Source: Bellilinea sp040754815 (GTDB lineage Bacteria; Chloroflexota; Anaerolineae; Anaerolineales; Anaerolineaceae). Taken from it: 64,000 bases of DNA. The notes under the pieces are model-generated. The model had not been told where the DNA came from and did not search any database. It saw only the letters and a list, made by a program, of their open reading frames with translations. Numbering within the stretch: position 1 is the first letter of the stretch; every line of letters begins with the position of its first letter. Both the position numbers and the translations under genes were made by a program. This document shows, in pieces, positions 42,764 through 50,359 of the stretch. Location of the stretch: NCBI GenBank assembly GCA_040754815.1, contig JBFMBX010000001.1, forward strand, positions 620,001 through 684,000. Reading direction: 5' to 3'.

Positions 42764-44932
42764 ATGGCTAAAGGAAAAAAGAAAGCGAGTTCTTCGAAAA
42801 TGCCCGATCTTGTCCATATTGCTGCTGAGGAAGTTGACCTTAAAAATCCTGCGCTTTATATTAACCGGGAATTGAGCATGCTCGAATTCCAGCGGCGAGT
42901 TCTGGAAGAAGCCATGGATGAAACCAATCCCCTGCTGGAAAGGGTGAAGTTCCTCAGCATTCTTGGCTCAAATCTGGATGAGTTTTTCATGGTGCGGGTT
43001 GGCGGATTAATCCTGCAGCGGGATGAAGGGGTGGTTGACCTTTCCATTGACGGCCTCACCGCCGCTCAACAGCTGGTCGAAATCCGCAAAGTTGCCCAAA
43101 AAATCATGAGCGAGGCACGGGATTACTGGAATAAAGAGTTGCTGGCACAATTAGATGAAGCCGGCATTCACATTCGTTTGTACGGTGAGCTAACCCCCCG
43201 CCAGAAACAAATCGCCGATGACTATTTTCACGAAACCGTTTTTCCCGTCCTCACTCCGCTGGCTTTCGACCCGGCCCATCCTTTCCCGCACATTTCCAAC
43301 CTCAGCCTCAATCTCGCCATCACACTCGAAGGCAGAGATGGACAGCAGCGTTTTGCGCGCGTCAAAGTACCCGATACGCTGCCGCAGCTGGTGCCCATCA
43401 AACGTTCTTCCGGCAGTGTCCGCAAAGACGGCACGGTACCGCGTCATCACTATTTCATCTGGCTGGCAGATCTGATCGTCGCCAATCTGGATGATCTGTT
43501 CCCCGGTCTCAAAGTTACCGGTGCGCACCTCTTCCACGTAACGCGCAATGTGGATATGGAAATTCAAGAACTGGAAGCGGCCGATTTGCTGGAAACCATC
43601 GAAGAAAGTGTGCGCAAGCGCCGGTTTGGAACCGTGGTGCGCCTGATGATTCGCAAGGATATTCCCGAAACGCTCAAAGAAATGCTCATTGCCAACCTGC
43701 GGGTGGATCGCAACGACGTGTACGTGCTGGATGCCCCGCTCAACTTGCGTGCGGTCATGGAATTAACCCGCATTGAGCGCCACGAACTGAAAGACCGCCC
43801 TTTTGTACCCTACACCCCTCCCAATTTGCGCTTTGGGCCGGACGCGGAAGATGACGCCATCTTTAACGCCATTCAACAAGAGAATATCCTGCTGCACCAT
43901 CCATACGACTCTTTTTCGCCAGTGATAGATTTTTTACGCACCTCTGCCCGTGATCCCGGCGTGCTGGCGATCAAGCAAACCCTTTACCGCACCGGTTCCA
44001 ATTCCCCCGTGGTTAAAGCCTTACTGCAGGCCCGCCGTGATTACGGCAAACAGGTTGCGGTGCTGGTTGAATTGAAAGCCCGCTTTGATGAAGAAAGCAA
44101 CATCACCTGGGCACGCCTGCTGGAGCAGGAAGGCGTCCACGTGACCTATGGTTTGCTGGGATTGAAAACCCATTCCAAAGTAGCGCTGGTCGTCCGCCGC
44201 GAGGGAGAACACATCCGCCGTTATGTCCATCTCGGCACGGGCAACTACAACCATATCACCGCACTGGTATATGAGGACCTTTCTCTTTTCACCTGCGATG
44301 ACGAAATTGCCGCCGATGCCACCGACCTGTTCAACTACCTGACCGGCTATTCCCTGAAAGAAAACTACCGCAAACTGCTGGTTGCGCCGATCAATCTGCG
44401 CAAGCATTTTGAAGCCATGATCGCCCGCGAAATCGAAAACCATCAAAAATACGGCAACGGTCACCTGATTTTCAAAATGAACGCACTGGTGGACCAGCCG
44501 ATTATTGAATGGTTGTATCGCGCTTCTCAGGCCGGGGTCAAAATTGACCTGATCATACGCGGTATTTGCTGCCTGAGGCCGGGCATTAAAGGGTTGAGTG
44601 AAAATATCCGCGTCATCAGCATTGTCGGTCGCTTTCTGGAACACAGCCGCATTTATTACTTCTACAATAACGGGGATGAAGAAGTTTACATGGGCAGTGC
44701 CGATCTGATGCCGCGCAACCTCAACCAGCGCGTGGAAGTCCTCTTTCCCATCGAAGACAAACGCATGATTCGTACCATTCGTGAGGATATCCTCAACCTG
44801 TATCTCTCGGATAATGTCAAAGCCCGTCTGATGAATCCCGATGGTACTTACCGCCGGCTCAAACCAGCCGAAGGCGAACCGGCCTTCAACGCTCAGGAGG
44901 TCTTCCTCCAGCGTCGCAAAACCATGCCGTAG
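42764..44932 (+). CDS. ppk1: Polyphosphate kinase 1
   Basis: Reversible transfer of the ATP gamma-phosphate to polyphosphate. It has 722 residues, normal for PPK1. The N-terminal four-helix domain starts with YINRELSMLEFQRRVLEEA and NLDEFFMVRV. Two phospholipase-D-like catalytic domains follow. The autophosphorylated histidine is in RYVHLGTGNYNH (about residue 490). Other conserved parts are FDEESNITWARLLEQEGVHV, GLKTHSKVALV and GSADLMPRNLNQRVE. It is followed ten bases later by the yjbQ-like gene with AAAGGAAT, probably one transcript. Confidence 0.96.
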   Translation: MAKGKKKASSSKMPDLVHIAAEEVDLKNPALYINRELSMLEFQRRVLEEAMDETNPLLERVKFLSILGSNLDEFFMVRVGGLILQRDEGVVDLSIDGLTAAQQLVEIRKVAQKIMSEARDYWNKELLAQLDEAGIHIRLYGELTPRQKQIADDYFHETVFPVLTPLAFDPAHPFPHISNLSLNLAITLEGRDGQQRFARVKVPDTLPQLVPIKRSSGSVRKDGTVPRHHYFIWLADLIVANLDDLFPGLKVTGAHLFHVTRNVDMEIQELEAADLLETIEESVRKRRFGTVVRLMIRKDIPETLKEMLIANLRVDRNDVYVLDAPLNLRAVMELTRIERHELKDRPFVPYTPPNLRFGPDAEDDAIFNAIQQENILLHHPYDSFSPVIDFLRTSARDPGVLAIKQTLYRTGSNSPVVKALLQARRDYGKQVAVLVELKARFDEESNITWARLLEQEGVHVTYGLLGLKTHSKVALVVRREGEHIRRYVHLGTGNYNHITALVYEDLSLFTCDDEIAADATDLFNYLTGYSLKENYRKLLVAPINLRKHFEAMIAREIENHQKYGNGHLIFKMNALVDQPIIEWLYRASQAGVKIDLIIRGICCLRPGIKGLSENIRVISIVGRFLEHSRIYYFYNNGDEEVYMGSADLMPRNLNQRVEVLFPIEDKRMIRTIREDILNLYLSDNVKARLMNPDGTYRRLKPAEGEPAFNAQEVFLQRRKTMP

Positions 44933-44942
44933 AAAGGAATAA

Positions 44943-45365
44943 ATGATGAAATCCTACCGCAAGGAGTTATGGTTCAACCTTCCAAGCCGGCGCGGCTTTG
45001 TCAACATCACCCCACAGGTCGAGGAGTGCCTGCGTGAAAGCGGCATTCGTGAAGGATTGTGTCTGGTCAATGCCATGCACATCACCGCCTCTGTATTCAT
45101 TAACGATGATGAAGCCGGATTGCATCACGATTACGAACGCTGGCTGGAACAACTTGCCCCCCACGAACCGGTCAGCCAGTACCGTCACAACGACACCGGA
45201 GAAGATAACGCCGATGCCCACCTCAAACGGCAAATCATGGGACGCGAGGTAGTGGTGGCGGTGACCAACGGAAAACTGGATTTTGGCCCGTGGGAGCAGA
45301 TTTTCTACGGTGAATTCGACGGCCGGCGGCGCAAACGCGTGCTGGTTAAAATTATCGGAGAGTAA
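44943..45365 (+). CDS. YjbQ-family (UPF0047) protein
   Basis: 140 residues. Family hallmarks are RGFVNITPQVEE, NAMHITASVFINDDEAGLHHDYE, QYRHNDTGEDNADAHLKRQIMG and KLDFGPWEQIFYGEFDGRRRKRVLVKIIGE. Conserved His and Asp in HITAS and DNADAH form a probable metal site. Some members have weak thiamine-phosphate-synthase activity; the true role is unsettled. It is likely co-transcribed with ppk1. Confidence 0.9.
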   Translation: MMKSYRKELWFNLPSRRGFVNITPQVEECLRESGIREGLCLVNAMHITASVFINDDEAGLHHDYERWLEQLAPHEPVSQYRHNDTGEDNADAHLKRQIMGREVVVAVTNGKLDFGPWEQIFYGEFDGRRRKRVLVKIIGE

Positions 45366-45394
45366 AACACCAACACCCCCCGGAGGGGGATGCA

Positions 45395-46120
45395 ATGAGT
45401 AAAATTCTGATTCAAAAAGTTAGTTCACTTTTACAAAAGGCTTATCAGGGGGAAGTGAACTTGATTGAAAGCCTCAGCGAAGGAGAGCAAAGCGCCGAAG
45501 GTACTTTTGAAAACTGGTCTCCCAAAGACTCGCTGGCACACACCACCTACTGGCGGCAGAGAATGGTCGAAACGCTGGCTTATGCTTTTCGGGATCAAGC
45601 GCCGCCGACTTACCCGCCTTACGATCAGGTCAACCGTGATGTTTACTTTGAAAAACAACACACCCCACTGCCGGCTTTGCTTCGAGAAGCCGAAAGCACG
45701 ATGAATGCGGTTAAGGATGCTCTCAACCGTTTTGAGGATGAAGACCTGATTGACCCCAACCGTTATGAATGGCGCAAGGGTACTCCGCTCCTTCCTTATG
45801 TCTTAGGAAACGGCTACATTCACATTATTCACCACCTTGTGCATACCTGGAGAAAGTTAAATGATCTCTCGCGGGCTCACTCCCTTCAAGAAGAAGCCTT
45901 GCAGTTGACTTCATCCCTCACCGAGCTGGGAACAAGCCGGGCCTTACTCCTCTACGATATGGCCTGCCTGTTGACCAGCGGGAGTGAATATGACCGTGCG
46001 CTGGATTTGCTGGAAGAAGCCTTGCAGCTCGACCCACATCTGATTGAATGGTGCCAACAGGATCCCGACCTGGAACCATTGCATAATGAGCCTCGCTTTC
46101 AAAAATTGACCCGCCATTAA
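45395..46120 (+). CDS. DinB/ClbS-like domain fused to a short TPR region
   Basis: 241 residues. Residues 1-155 resemble a DinB-type four-helix bundle: FENWSPKDSLAHTTYWRQRMVE with one metal-type His, and NGYIHIIHHLVHTWRKL with several others. Residues 165-241 form a TPR-like region (LLYDMACLLTSGSEYDRALDLLEEAL, then LDPHLIEWCQQDPDLEPLHNEPRFQKL). DinB-fold proteins include thiol transferases and protective hydrolases; the activity here is unknown. GGAGGGGG precedes the start. The stop codon overlaps that of the convergent lipoprotein gene. Confidence 0.72.
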   Translation: MSKILIQKVSSLLQKAYQGEVNLIESLSEGEQSAEGTFENWSPKDSLAHTTYWRQRMVETLAYAFRDQAPPTYPPYDQVNRDVYFEKQHTPLPALLREAESTMNAVKDALNRFEDEDLIDPNRYEWRKGTPLLPYVLGNGYIHIIHHLVHTWRKLNDLSRAHSLQEEALQLTSSLTELGTSRALLLYDMACLLTSGSEYDRALDLLEEALQLDPHLIEWCQQDPDLEPLHNEPRFQKLTRH

Positions 46121-47208
46121 GGCTGGAGGGTTAGCAACATACTTGAAAGCCAGACCGTGCCGGGGATGCGGGTGGCCGATTCCTGTCGGATGATCATGCG
46201 CACGGGGGTTTCCCCCTCCACCGAGTAGGGGATGAACACATCGAACGGCACATGGCTCAGGTCGCCATACGGCTGGGAATGTTCCATTACCGCGCTGCCA
46301 ACCACCCGGCCGCCCTCGTCAATCAGCTCAAAGATCAGCGGCCGGTCGTTCACCAATCGAGCCAATCCGATCACCCGCAGCACACCGCCGCCGATCACCG
46401 CACCTTCGCGCGGCGAGCGTACCACGTACGGCTCCTGCACAATGACCGGCGCGGTCACTTCACTCCTCCCCAGCCGCATCAGCACCACTTCAACCGAACA
46501 GAGGTAAACAGGCCGCTGAAAGCGATCCTGTACACGCACAACCAGCCGGGCTGTTTCGGCTGCCGTGTTCAGTTCAAACGGCACCTCCGGGTTGATGTAA
46601 AAATAACGATTCATGAACGAACGGTAGTCCAAAGCCTGCCGGGTGATGATCCGCCCGTCCTCGCCGATCAATTCCACATAGACATATCCATCTTCTCCCG
46701 GGCTGACCAGTGCTTCCACTTGCAGGGGGGAAGAAACTTTCGAATAGGGGCCGGGCTTTTGAATGCGCATGTAAGCCAGCGGCGGAGTGGGGGTTTGCGT
46801 TACGGTAGGCGTGCGGCTGGGGGTTGGTGTGCGGGTGGGGAAACGCGTCCGCGTAGGAATACGGGTTCGGGTTGGGCTTGGCCCGAAAGTGGGCGTACCT
46901 TCCACCGTGGGCTGCATGGTGGCACTGGCGGTGGCCGTAAAGGTGGCGGTTGGTTCAACGGGTGCGGTAACTTCCGTCACCAGTGTTACGGCAGGCGGCG
47001 TATCGCCGCTAGGCGGTGGCAGGGTGGCAGTTTCGGTGGGCAACGGCGGCGGCGTGGCACTGATGACTACCGCCTGATCCACCGGTGTCAGCAGCCACGA
47101 GCCGGGCACACCTCGTCCGCTGCAGCCCGCCATCAGTAATACCAGAAGGAAGAAACCGAAAGGGAGCGACCAGTAGAAAAGGCTTTTTTTCTGTCGAAAA
47201 AGGCTCAT
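46117..47208 (-). CDS. Secreted lipoprotein with Pro/Thr-rich linker and Gmad2-like Ig domain
   Basis: 363 residues. A lipoprotein signal (residues 1-30, lipobox MAGC) is followed by about 110 residues very rich in Pro and Thr (repeats of the TPTPSRTPT kind), then two beta-rich domains. The last one (SPREGAVIGGGVLRVIGLARLVNDRPLIFEL, about 265-360) resembles the Gmad2 immunoglobulin-like domain linked to spore germination proteins. A surface-exposed adhesion or cell-wall role is inferred. A TATAAT sits so that the transcript would start at the ATG. The 3' end overlaps the convergent gene by four bases. Confidence 0.7.
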   Translation of the reverse strand: MSLFRQKKSLFYWSLPFGFFLLVLLMAGCSGRGVPGSWLLTPVDQAVVISATPPPLPTETATLPPPSGDTPPAVTLVTEVTAPVEPTATFTATASATMQPTVEGTPTFGPSPTRTRIPTRTRFPTRTPTPSRTPTVTQTPTPPLAYMRIQKPGPYSKVSSPLQVEALVSPGEDGYVYVELIGEDGRIITRQALDYRSFMNRYFYINPEVPFELNTAAETARLVVRVQDRFQRPVYLCSVEVVLMRLGRSEVTAPVIVQEPYVVRSPREGAVIGGGVLRVIGLARLVNDRPLIFELIDEGGRVVGSAVMEHSQPYGDLSHVPFDVFIPYSVEGETPVRMIIRQESATRIPGTVWLSSMLLTLQP

Positions 47209-47214
47209 ACCCCA

Positions 47215-47220
47215 ATTATA
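47215..47220 (-). promoter_or_regulatory. TATAAT -10 box placed for a leaderless lipoprotein transcript
   Basis: On the minus strand TATAAT is followed by TGGGGT and then the ATG at 47208, so +1 should be the A of the start codon. There is no room for a ribosome site. Confidence 0.6.
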
Positions 47221-47377
47221 CGGGCGGTTAGAAAACCGGGACTTACAAACAACCTGCAGTTTTACCGGTTAGGAAAAAATTTATTAGAAATCTATAAGAA
47301 ATAAACATTGATTTTTTATATAGTAATTATTAATCTAAATTAAGTGCAAGTAATCCACCTTTTCAATCGGAGGCAAT

Positions 47378-48445
47378 ATGAAAAATAAAATGCGGGTTCT
47401 ACTGATAGTTGGATTATTACTGGCATTATTTGTTGGAGCATGTGCGCCGGATAGGCAATTAGGCTATCAAGCCGTACTGACGGGGCCCAGCGGGGTGCCT
47501 GTACCCAATGGGACTTATACCGTACTTGTGAAATTCTGGGATGATCCCACTTCCACCAGCAGCGGTGACCTAATTTACTCGGATCAACAGGATGTTACCG
47601 TTACTAACGGTATTTTGAATATTGCAATTCCGGATTCAACCACAGAAGCAGGAGCCCTCGATCCCGCTCAATTTGCACAACCCCTCTGGGTGGAATTCAC
47701 CATCAATGGTCAAACACTCAGTCCCCGCCAAAAACTTTTAGGTACGCCGTATGCTTTCACGCTGGTGGGCGGTTCAATCATATCGCTGGTCAGTGGACAA
47801 GAGCAGCCATTGATAGACTATCATCCAGAACGCGGCGCTTTGACCATCACTAATTCCTACGCTTCTAGCGAAACAGGCAGTCCCGGCACCACCGGCCTTG
47901 TAGTTGGCATTCTCGACATTACCGATTCCGAGGCCATTCGGGTTTGTGCTGGTGGCACATCTTGCACCAGCTCTTACCTGATTTTTCGGGTACAAGGCAA
48001 TGGTGACGTACGAGCAAAGGGTTCTTTCTTCAGCGGTGGTGCAGACTATGCGGAGTTAGTACGCTACGATGGCAGTCCCACCGATGTGGAAGCGGGGGAT
48101 GTGTTGATTATCAGTCCCGCCAGCGACAGGGCCGTAATCAAGTCCTCTGGAGCAAACGACTCACGATTGGCAGGTGTTTATTCCACCAAGCCCGGCTATC
48201 TTGGAGGCAGCTCCGCTGACGATGATCCAGAAGGCTATATTCCCGTTGCCATGATGGGCATCGTACCCGTCAAGGTTACTGCCAGCAATGGAGCGATCCA
48301 GCGCGGCGATTTACTGACCACATCCGAAATTCCCGGTTACGCCATGAAAGCCACCGATCCGCAGCCCGGCGCCATCCTCGGCAAGGCTATGGGCGAACTG
48401 GAAAGCGGTGAAGGGGTCATCGAAGTCTATTTGCTGCCTCATTGA
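47378..48445 (+). CDS. Secreted lipoprotein with phage-tail/fibre-like C-terminal domain
   Basis: 355 residues. A lipoprotein signal (residues 1-21, FVGAC) leads into a beta-sandwich-like region starting LGYQAVLTGPSGVPVPNGTYTV and ending with SPRQKLLGTPYAFT, a pattern common in bacterial surface proteins. The C-terminal 150 residues run from FSGGADYAELVRYDG through GDVLIISPASDRAVIKS and IPVAMMGIVPVKVTASNGAIQRGDLLTTS to GEGVIEVYLLPH, like the terminal part of fibre/tail proteins. The upstream 150 bases are unusually AT-rich. A second secreted gene follows within 14 bases. Confidence 0.65.
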   Translation: MKNKMRVLLIVGLLLALFVGACAPDRQLGYQAVLTGPSGVPVPNGTYTVLVKFWDDPTSTSSGDLIYSDQQDVTVTNGILNIAIPDSTTEAGALDPAQFAQPLWVEFTINGQTLSPRQKLLGTPYAFTLVGGSIISLVSGQEQPLIDYHPERGALTITNSYASSETGSPGTTGLVVGILDITDSEAIRVCAGGTSCTSSYLIFRVQGNGDVRAKGSFFSGGADYAELVRYDGSPTDVEAGDVLIISPASDRAVIKSSGANDSRLAGVYSTKPGYLGGSSADDDPEGYIPVAMMGIVPVKVTASNGAIQRGDLLTTSEIPGYAMKATDPQPGAILGKAMGELESGEGVIEVYLLPH

Positions 48446-48459
48446 AAGGGGAGGCAAAA

Positions 48460-48753
48460 ATGAAACTCAAACTCCCATGGCATGTGACGGGATTGGCGAT
48501 TCTCCTGCTGGTTTTGATTTCCTCAATCGCCATTGCCAGTTCCCCCTCATCCAGTTCATTTGTGTTGCAACGTAGCACCCTGCCCGGCGCTCAGGCACCC
48601 GGCGGAGTCATGACCTCTGCCAGTTATCAACTACATGGTGCGTTTGGCGGCATGATTGGCAGCATTCCCGCAACCGGTAGTGCTAGCGGATTATGTTTCG
48701 GCTATATCTGTCAGGGCTACAGCGTTGTTTATCTGCCTATGGTTAAGCGCTAA
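48460..48753 (+). CDS. Small secreted protein ending in a YLP-type tail
   Basis: 97 residues from an ATG with GGGGAGG upstream. A signal peptide (residues 1-27) is followed by a Ser/Gly-rich body (SASYQLHGAFGGMIGS) with two Cys near the end (GLCFGYICQGY) and the last residues VVYLPMVKR. Similar (V/Y)YLP(L/M)V-type ends are common on exported proteins of Chloroflexota as I recall them, and may be a surface-attachment signal. It is co-transcribed with the preceding lipoprotein. The function is unknown. Confidence 0.65.
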   Translation: MKLKLPWHVTGLAILLLVLISSIAIASSPSSSSFVLQRSTLPGAQAPGGVMTSASYQLHGAFGGMIGSIPATGSASGLCFGYICQGYSVVYLPMVKR

Positions 48754-48787
48754 ATACTTAAATCTAACACCCCACAATAACCGGTGA

Positions 48788-48825
48788 AAGCACAGCCAGA
48801 AGCAAGTGGCTGTGCTTTGTTTTTG
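48788..48825 (+). terminator. Intrinsic terminator of the secreted-protein pair
   Basis: AAGCACAGCCA (48788-48798) pairs with TGGCTGTGCTT (48807-48817), followed by TGTTTTTG. Confidence 0.85.
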
Positions 48826-48835
48826 TAAATTTGAA

Positions 48836-48865
48836 TTGGAAATTTTGCACGAAAACCGTTATCAT
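48836..48865 (+). promoter_or_regulatory. Possible promoter of icd
   Basis: TTGGAA (48836-48841) and TATCAT (48860-48865) are separated by 18 bases, about 38 bases upstream of the start codon. Moderate match to consensus. Confidence 0.45.
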
Positions 48866-48903
48866 AGAGCAGTTCAATCAATTTTTGCCAGTGAGGATAC
48901 AGG

Positions 48904-50346
48904 ATGGGTATCAAACAACGCATCACCATTGCCCGAGGAGACGGAATCGGCCCTGAGATTATGGAAGCGGTGCTGGCGATTCTGCAGGCTGCCGGCACAC
49001 CGCTGGAATATGACGAAATTGAAATCGGCGAAAAAATCTACCGCCAGGGGGTTACATCCGGCATCCCCGATTCGGCATGGGAAACCATCCGCCGCAACCG
49101 CGTGCTGCTCAAAGCCCCGCTCACCACCCCGCAGGGTAGCGGTTTCAAAAGCGTCAATGTAACGTTGCGCAAATCATTAGGGCTGTTCGCCAATATCCGC
49201 CCCTGCAAAGCCTACGCGCCGTTTGTCGCTTCGGCCTTTCCCGGCATGGATGTGGTGATCATCCGCGAAAACGAAGAAGACCTGTACGGCGGGATCGAAT
49301 ACCAGCAAACTGCCGAGGTTACGCAAGTCCTCAAACTGATCAGCCGCCCCGGCAGCGAAAGCATCATCCGCTACGCCTTTGAATATGCCCGTGCTTACGG
49401 ACGTCGCAAAGTGACCTGCATGACCAAAGACAACATCATGAAAATCACCGATGGCCTTTTTCACCGTCTCTTCAATGAAATCGCCGCAGAATACCCCGAT
49501 ATTCAGGCCGATCATCAAATCATTGATATCGGCACGGCACGGGTGGCGGCTCAACCGGAAGTGATGGATGTGATCGTCACCCCCAACCTCTACGGCGATA
49601 TCCTCTCGGATGTTGCCGCGCAGGTGGCCGGTTCGGTGGGGCTGGCCGGCTCGGCCAATGTAGGGCGCGAATTTGCCATGTTCGAAGCCATTCACGGCTC
49701 GGCGCCCGACATTGCCGGCAAAGGCATTGCCAACCCCTCCGGTTTATTGCAGGCCGCCGTGCAAATGCTGGTGCATCTCGGTCTGGCAGAATCGGCCCAG
49801 CGCATTCACAATGCGTGGTTGCGCACCCTGGAGGACGGCATTCACACCATTGATATCTACCGCATTGGCATCAGTCAAAAGCGGGTGGGGACGCAGGAAT
49901 TTGCCGAAGCCGTGATCGAGCGTTTGGGAAAGGTGCCTCAAATCCTGCCGCCGGCCCGTTTCCACAGCGGAGGTATTCAGATGCCGCCGCTCAGCACTCA
50001 TCCCCCTTCCTGCAAACAGCTGGTCGGCGTGGATATCTTTTTAGACTGGGACGAGGCCGGGCGCGACCCGCAGATACTCGGCGCACGCCTTTCAACCCTG
50101 ACCACTCCGGAACTACCCCTGCGGATGATCACCAACCGCGGCGTAAAAGTATACCCCGGCGGCTTTCCGGAAACCTTTCGCACCGACCACTGGCGCTGCC
50201 GGTTCACCACCGAGCAGGAAGTGACTTACCGGCAGATTCTCCAATTACTCAGCCGGCTGAATGAGGCTGGTTTTCAGATTATTAAAACCGAAAACCTCTA
50301 TACCTTTGAGGGTGAGCGCGCTTACTCATTGGGCCAAGGGGAGTGA
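48904..50346 (+). CDS. icd: Isocitrate dehydrogenase, Thermus-type with C-terminal extension
   Basis: Oxidative decarboxylation of isocitrate to 2-oxoglutarate. It has 480 residues. Residues 1-335 are the isocitrate/isopropylmalate dehydrogenase core: ITIARGDGIGPEIMEA, SVNVTLRKSLGLFANIRPCKAY (substrate Ser/Asn/Arg), IIRENEEDLYGGIEYQQT, CMTKDNIMKITDGLFHR (catalytic Lys), TPNLYGDILSD and EAIHGSAPDIAGKGIANP. Residues about 360-480 form an extra domain (VGVDIFLDWDEAG, LRMITNRGVKVYP, DHWRCRF) that closely follows the extension of the Thermus thermophilus enzyme as I recall it. Cofactor choice cannot be fixed by eye. The next gene starts 13 bases later. Confidence 0.88.
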   Translation: MGIKQRITIARGDGIGPEIMEAVLAILQAAGTPLEYDEIEIGEKIYRQGVTSGIPDSAWETIRRNRVLLKAPLTTPQGSGFKSVNVTLRKSLGLFANIRPCKAYAPFVASAFPGMDVVIIRENEEDLYGGIEYQQTAEVTQVLKLISRPGSESIIRYAFEYARAYGRRKVTCMTKDNIMKITDGLFHRLFNEIAAEYPDIQADHQIIDIGTARVAAQPEVMDVIVTPNLYGDILSDVAAQVAGSVGLAGSANVGREFAMFEAIHGSAPDIAGKGIANPSGLLQAAVQMLVHLGLAESAQRIHNAWLRTLEDGIHTIDIYRIGISQKRVGTQEFAEAVIERLGKVPQILPPARFHSGGIQMPPLSTHPPSCKQLVGVDIFLDWDEAGRDPQILGARLSTLTTPELPLRMITNRGVKVYPGGFPETFRTDHWRCRFTTEQEVTYRQILQLLSRLNEAGFQIIKTENLYTFEGERAYSLGQGE

Positions 50347-50359
50347 GTGAGAAAACACC

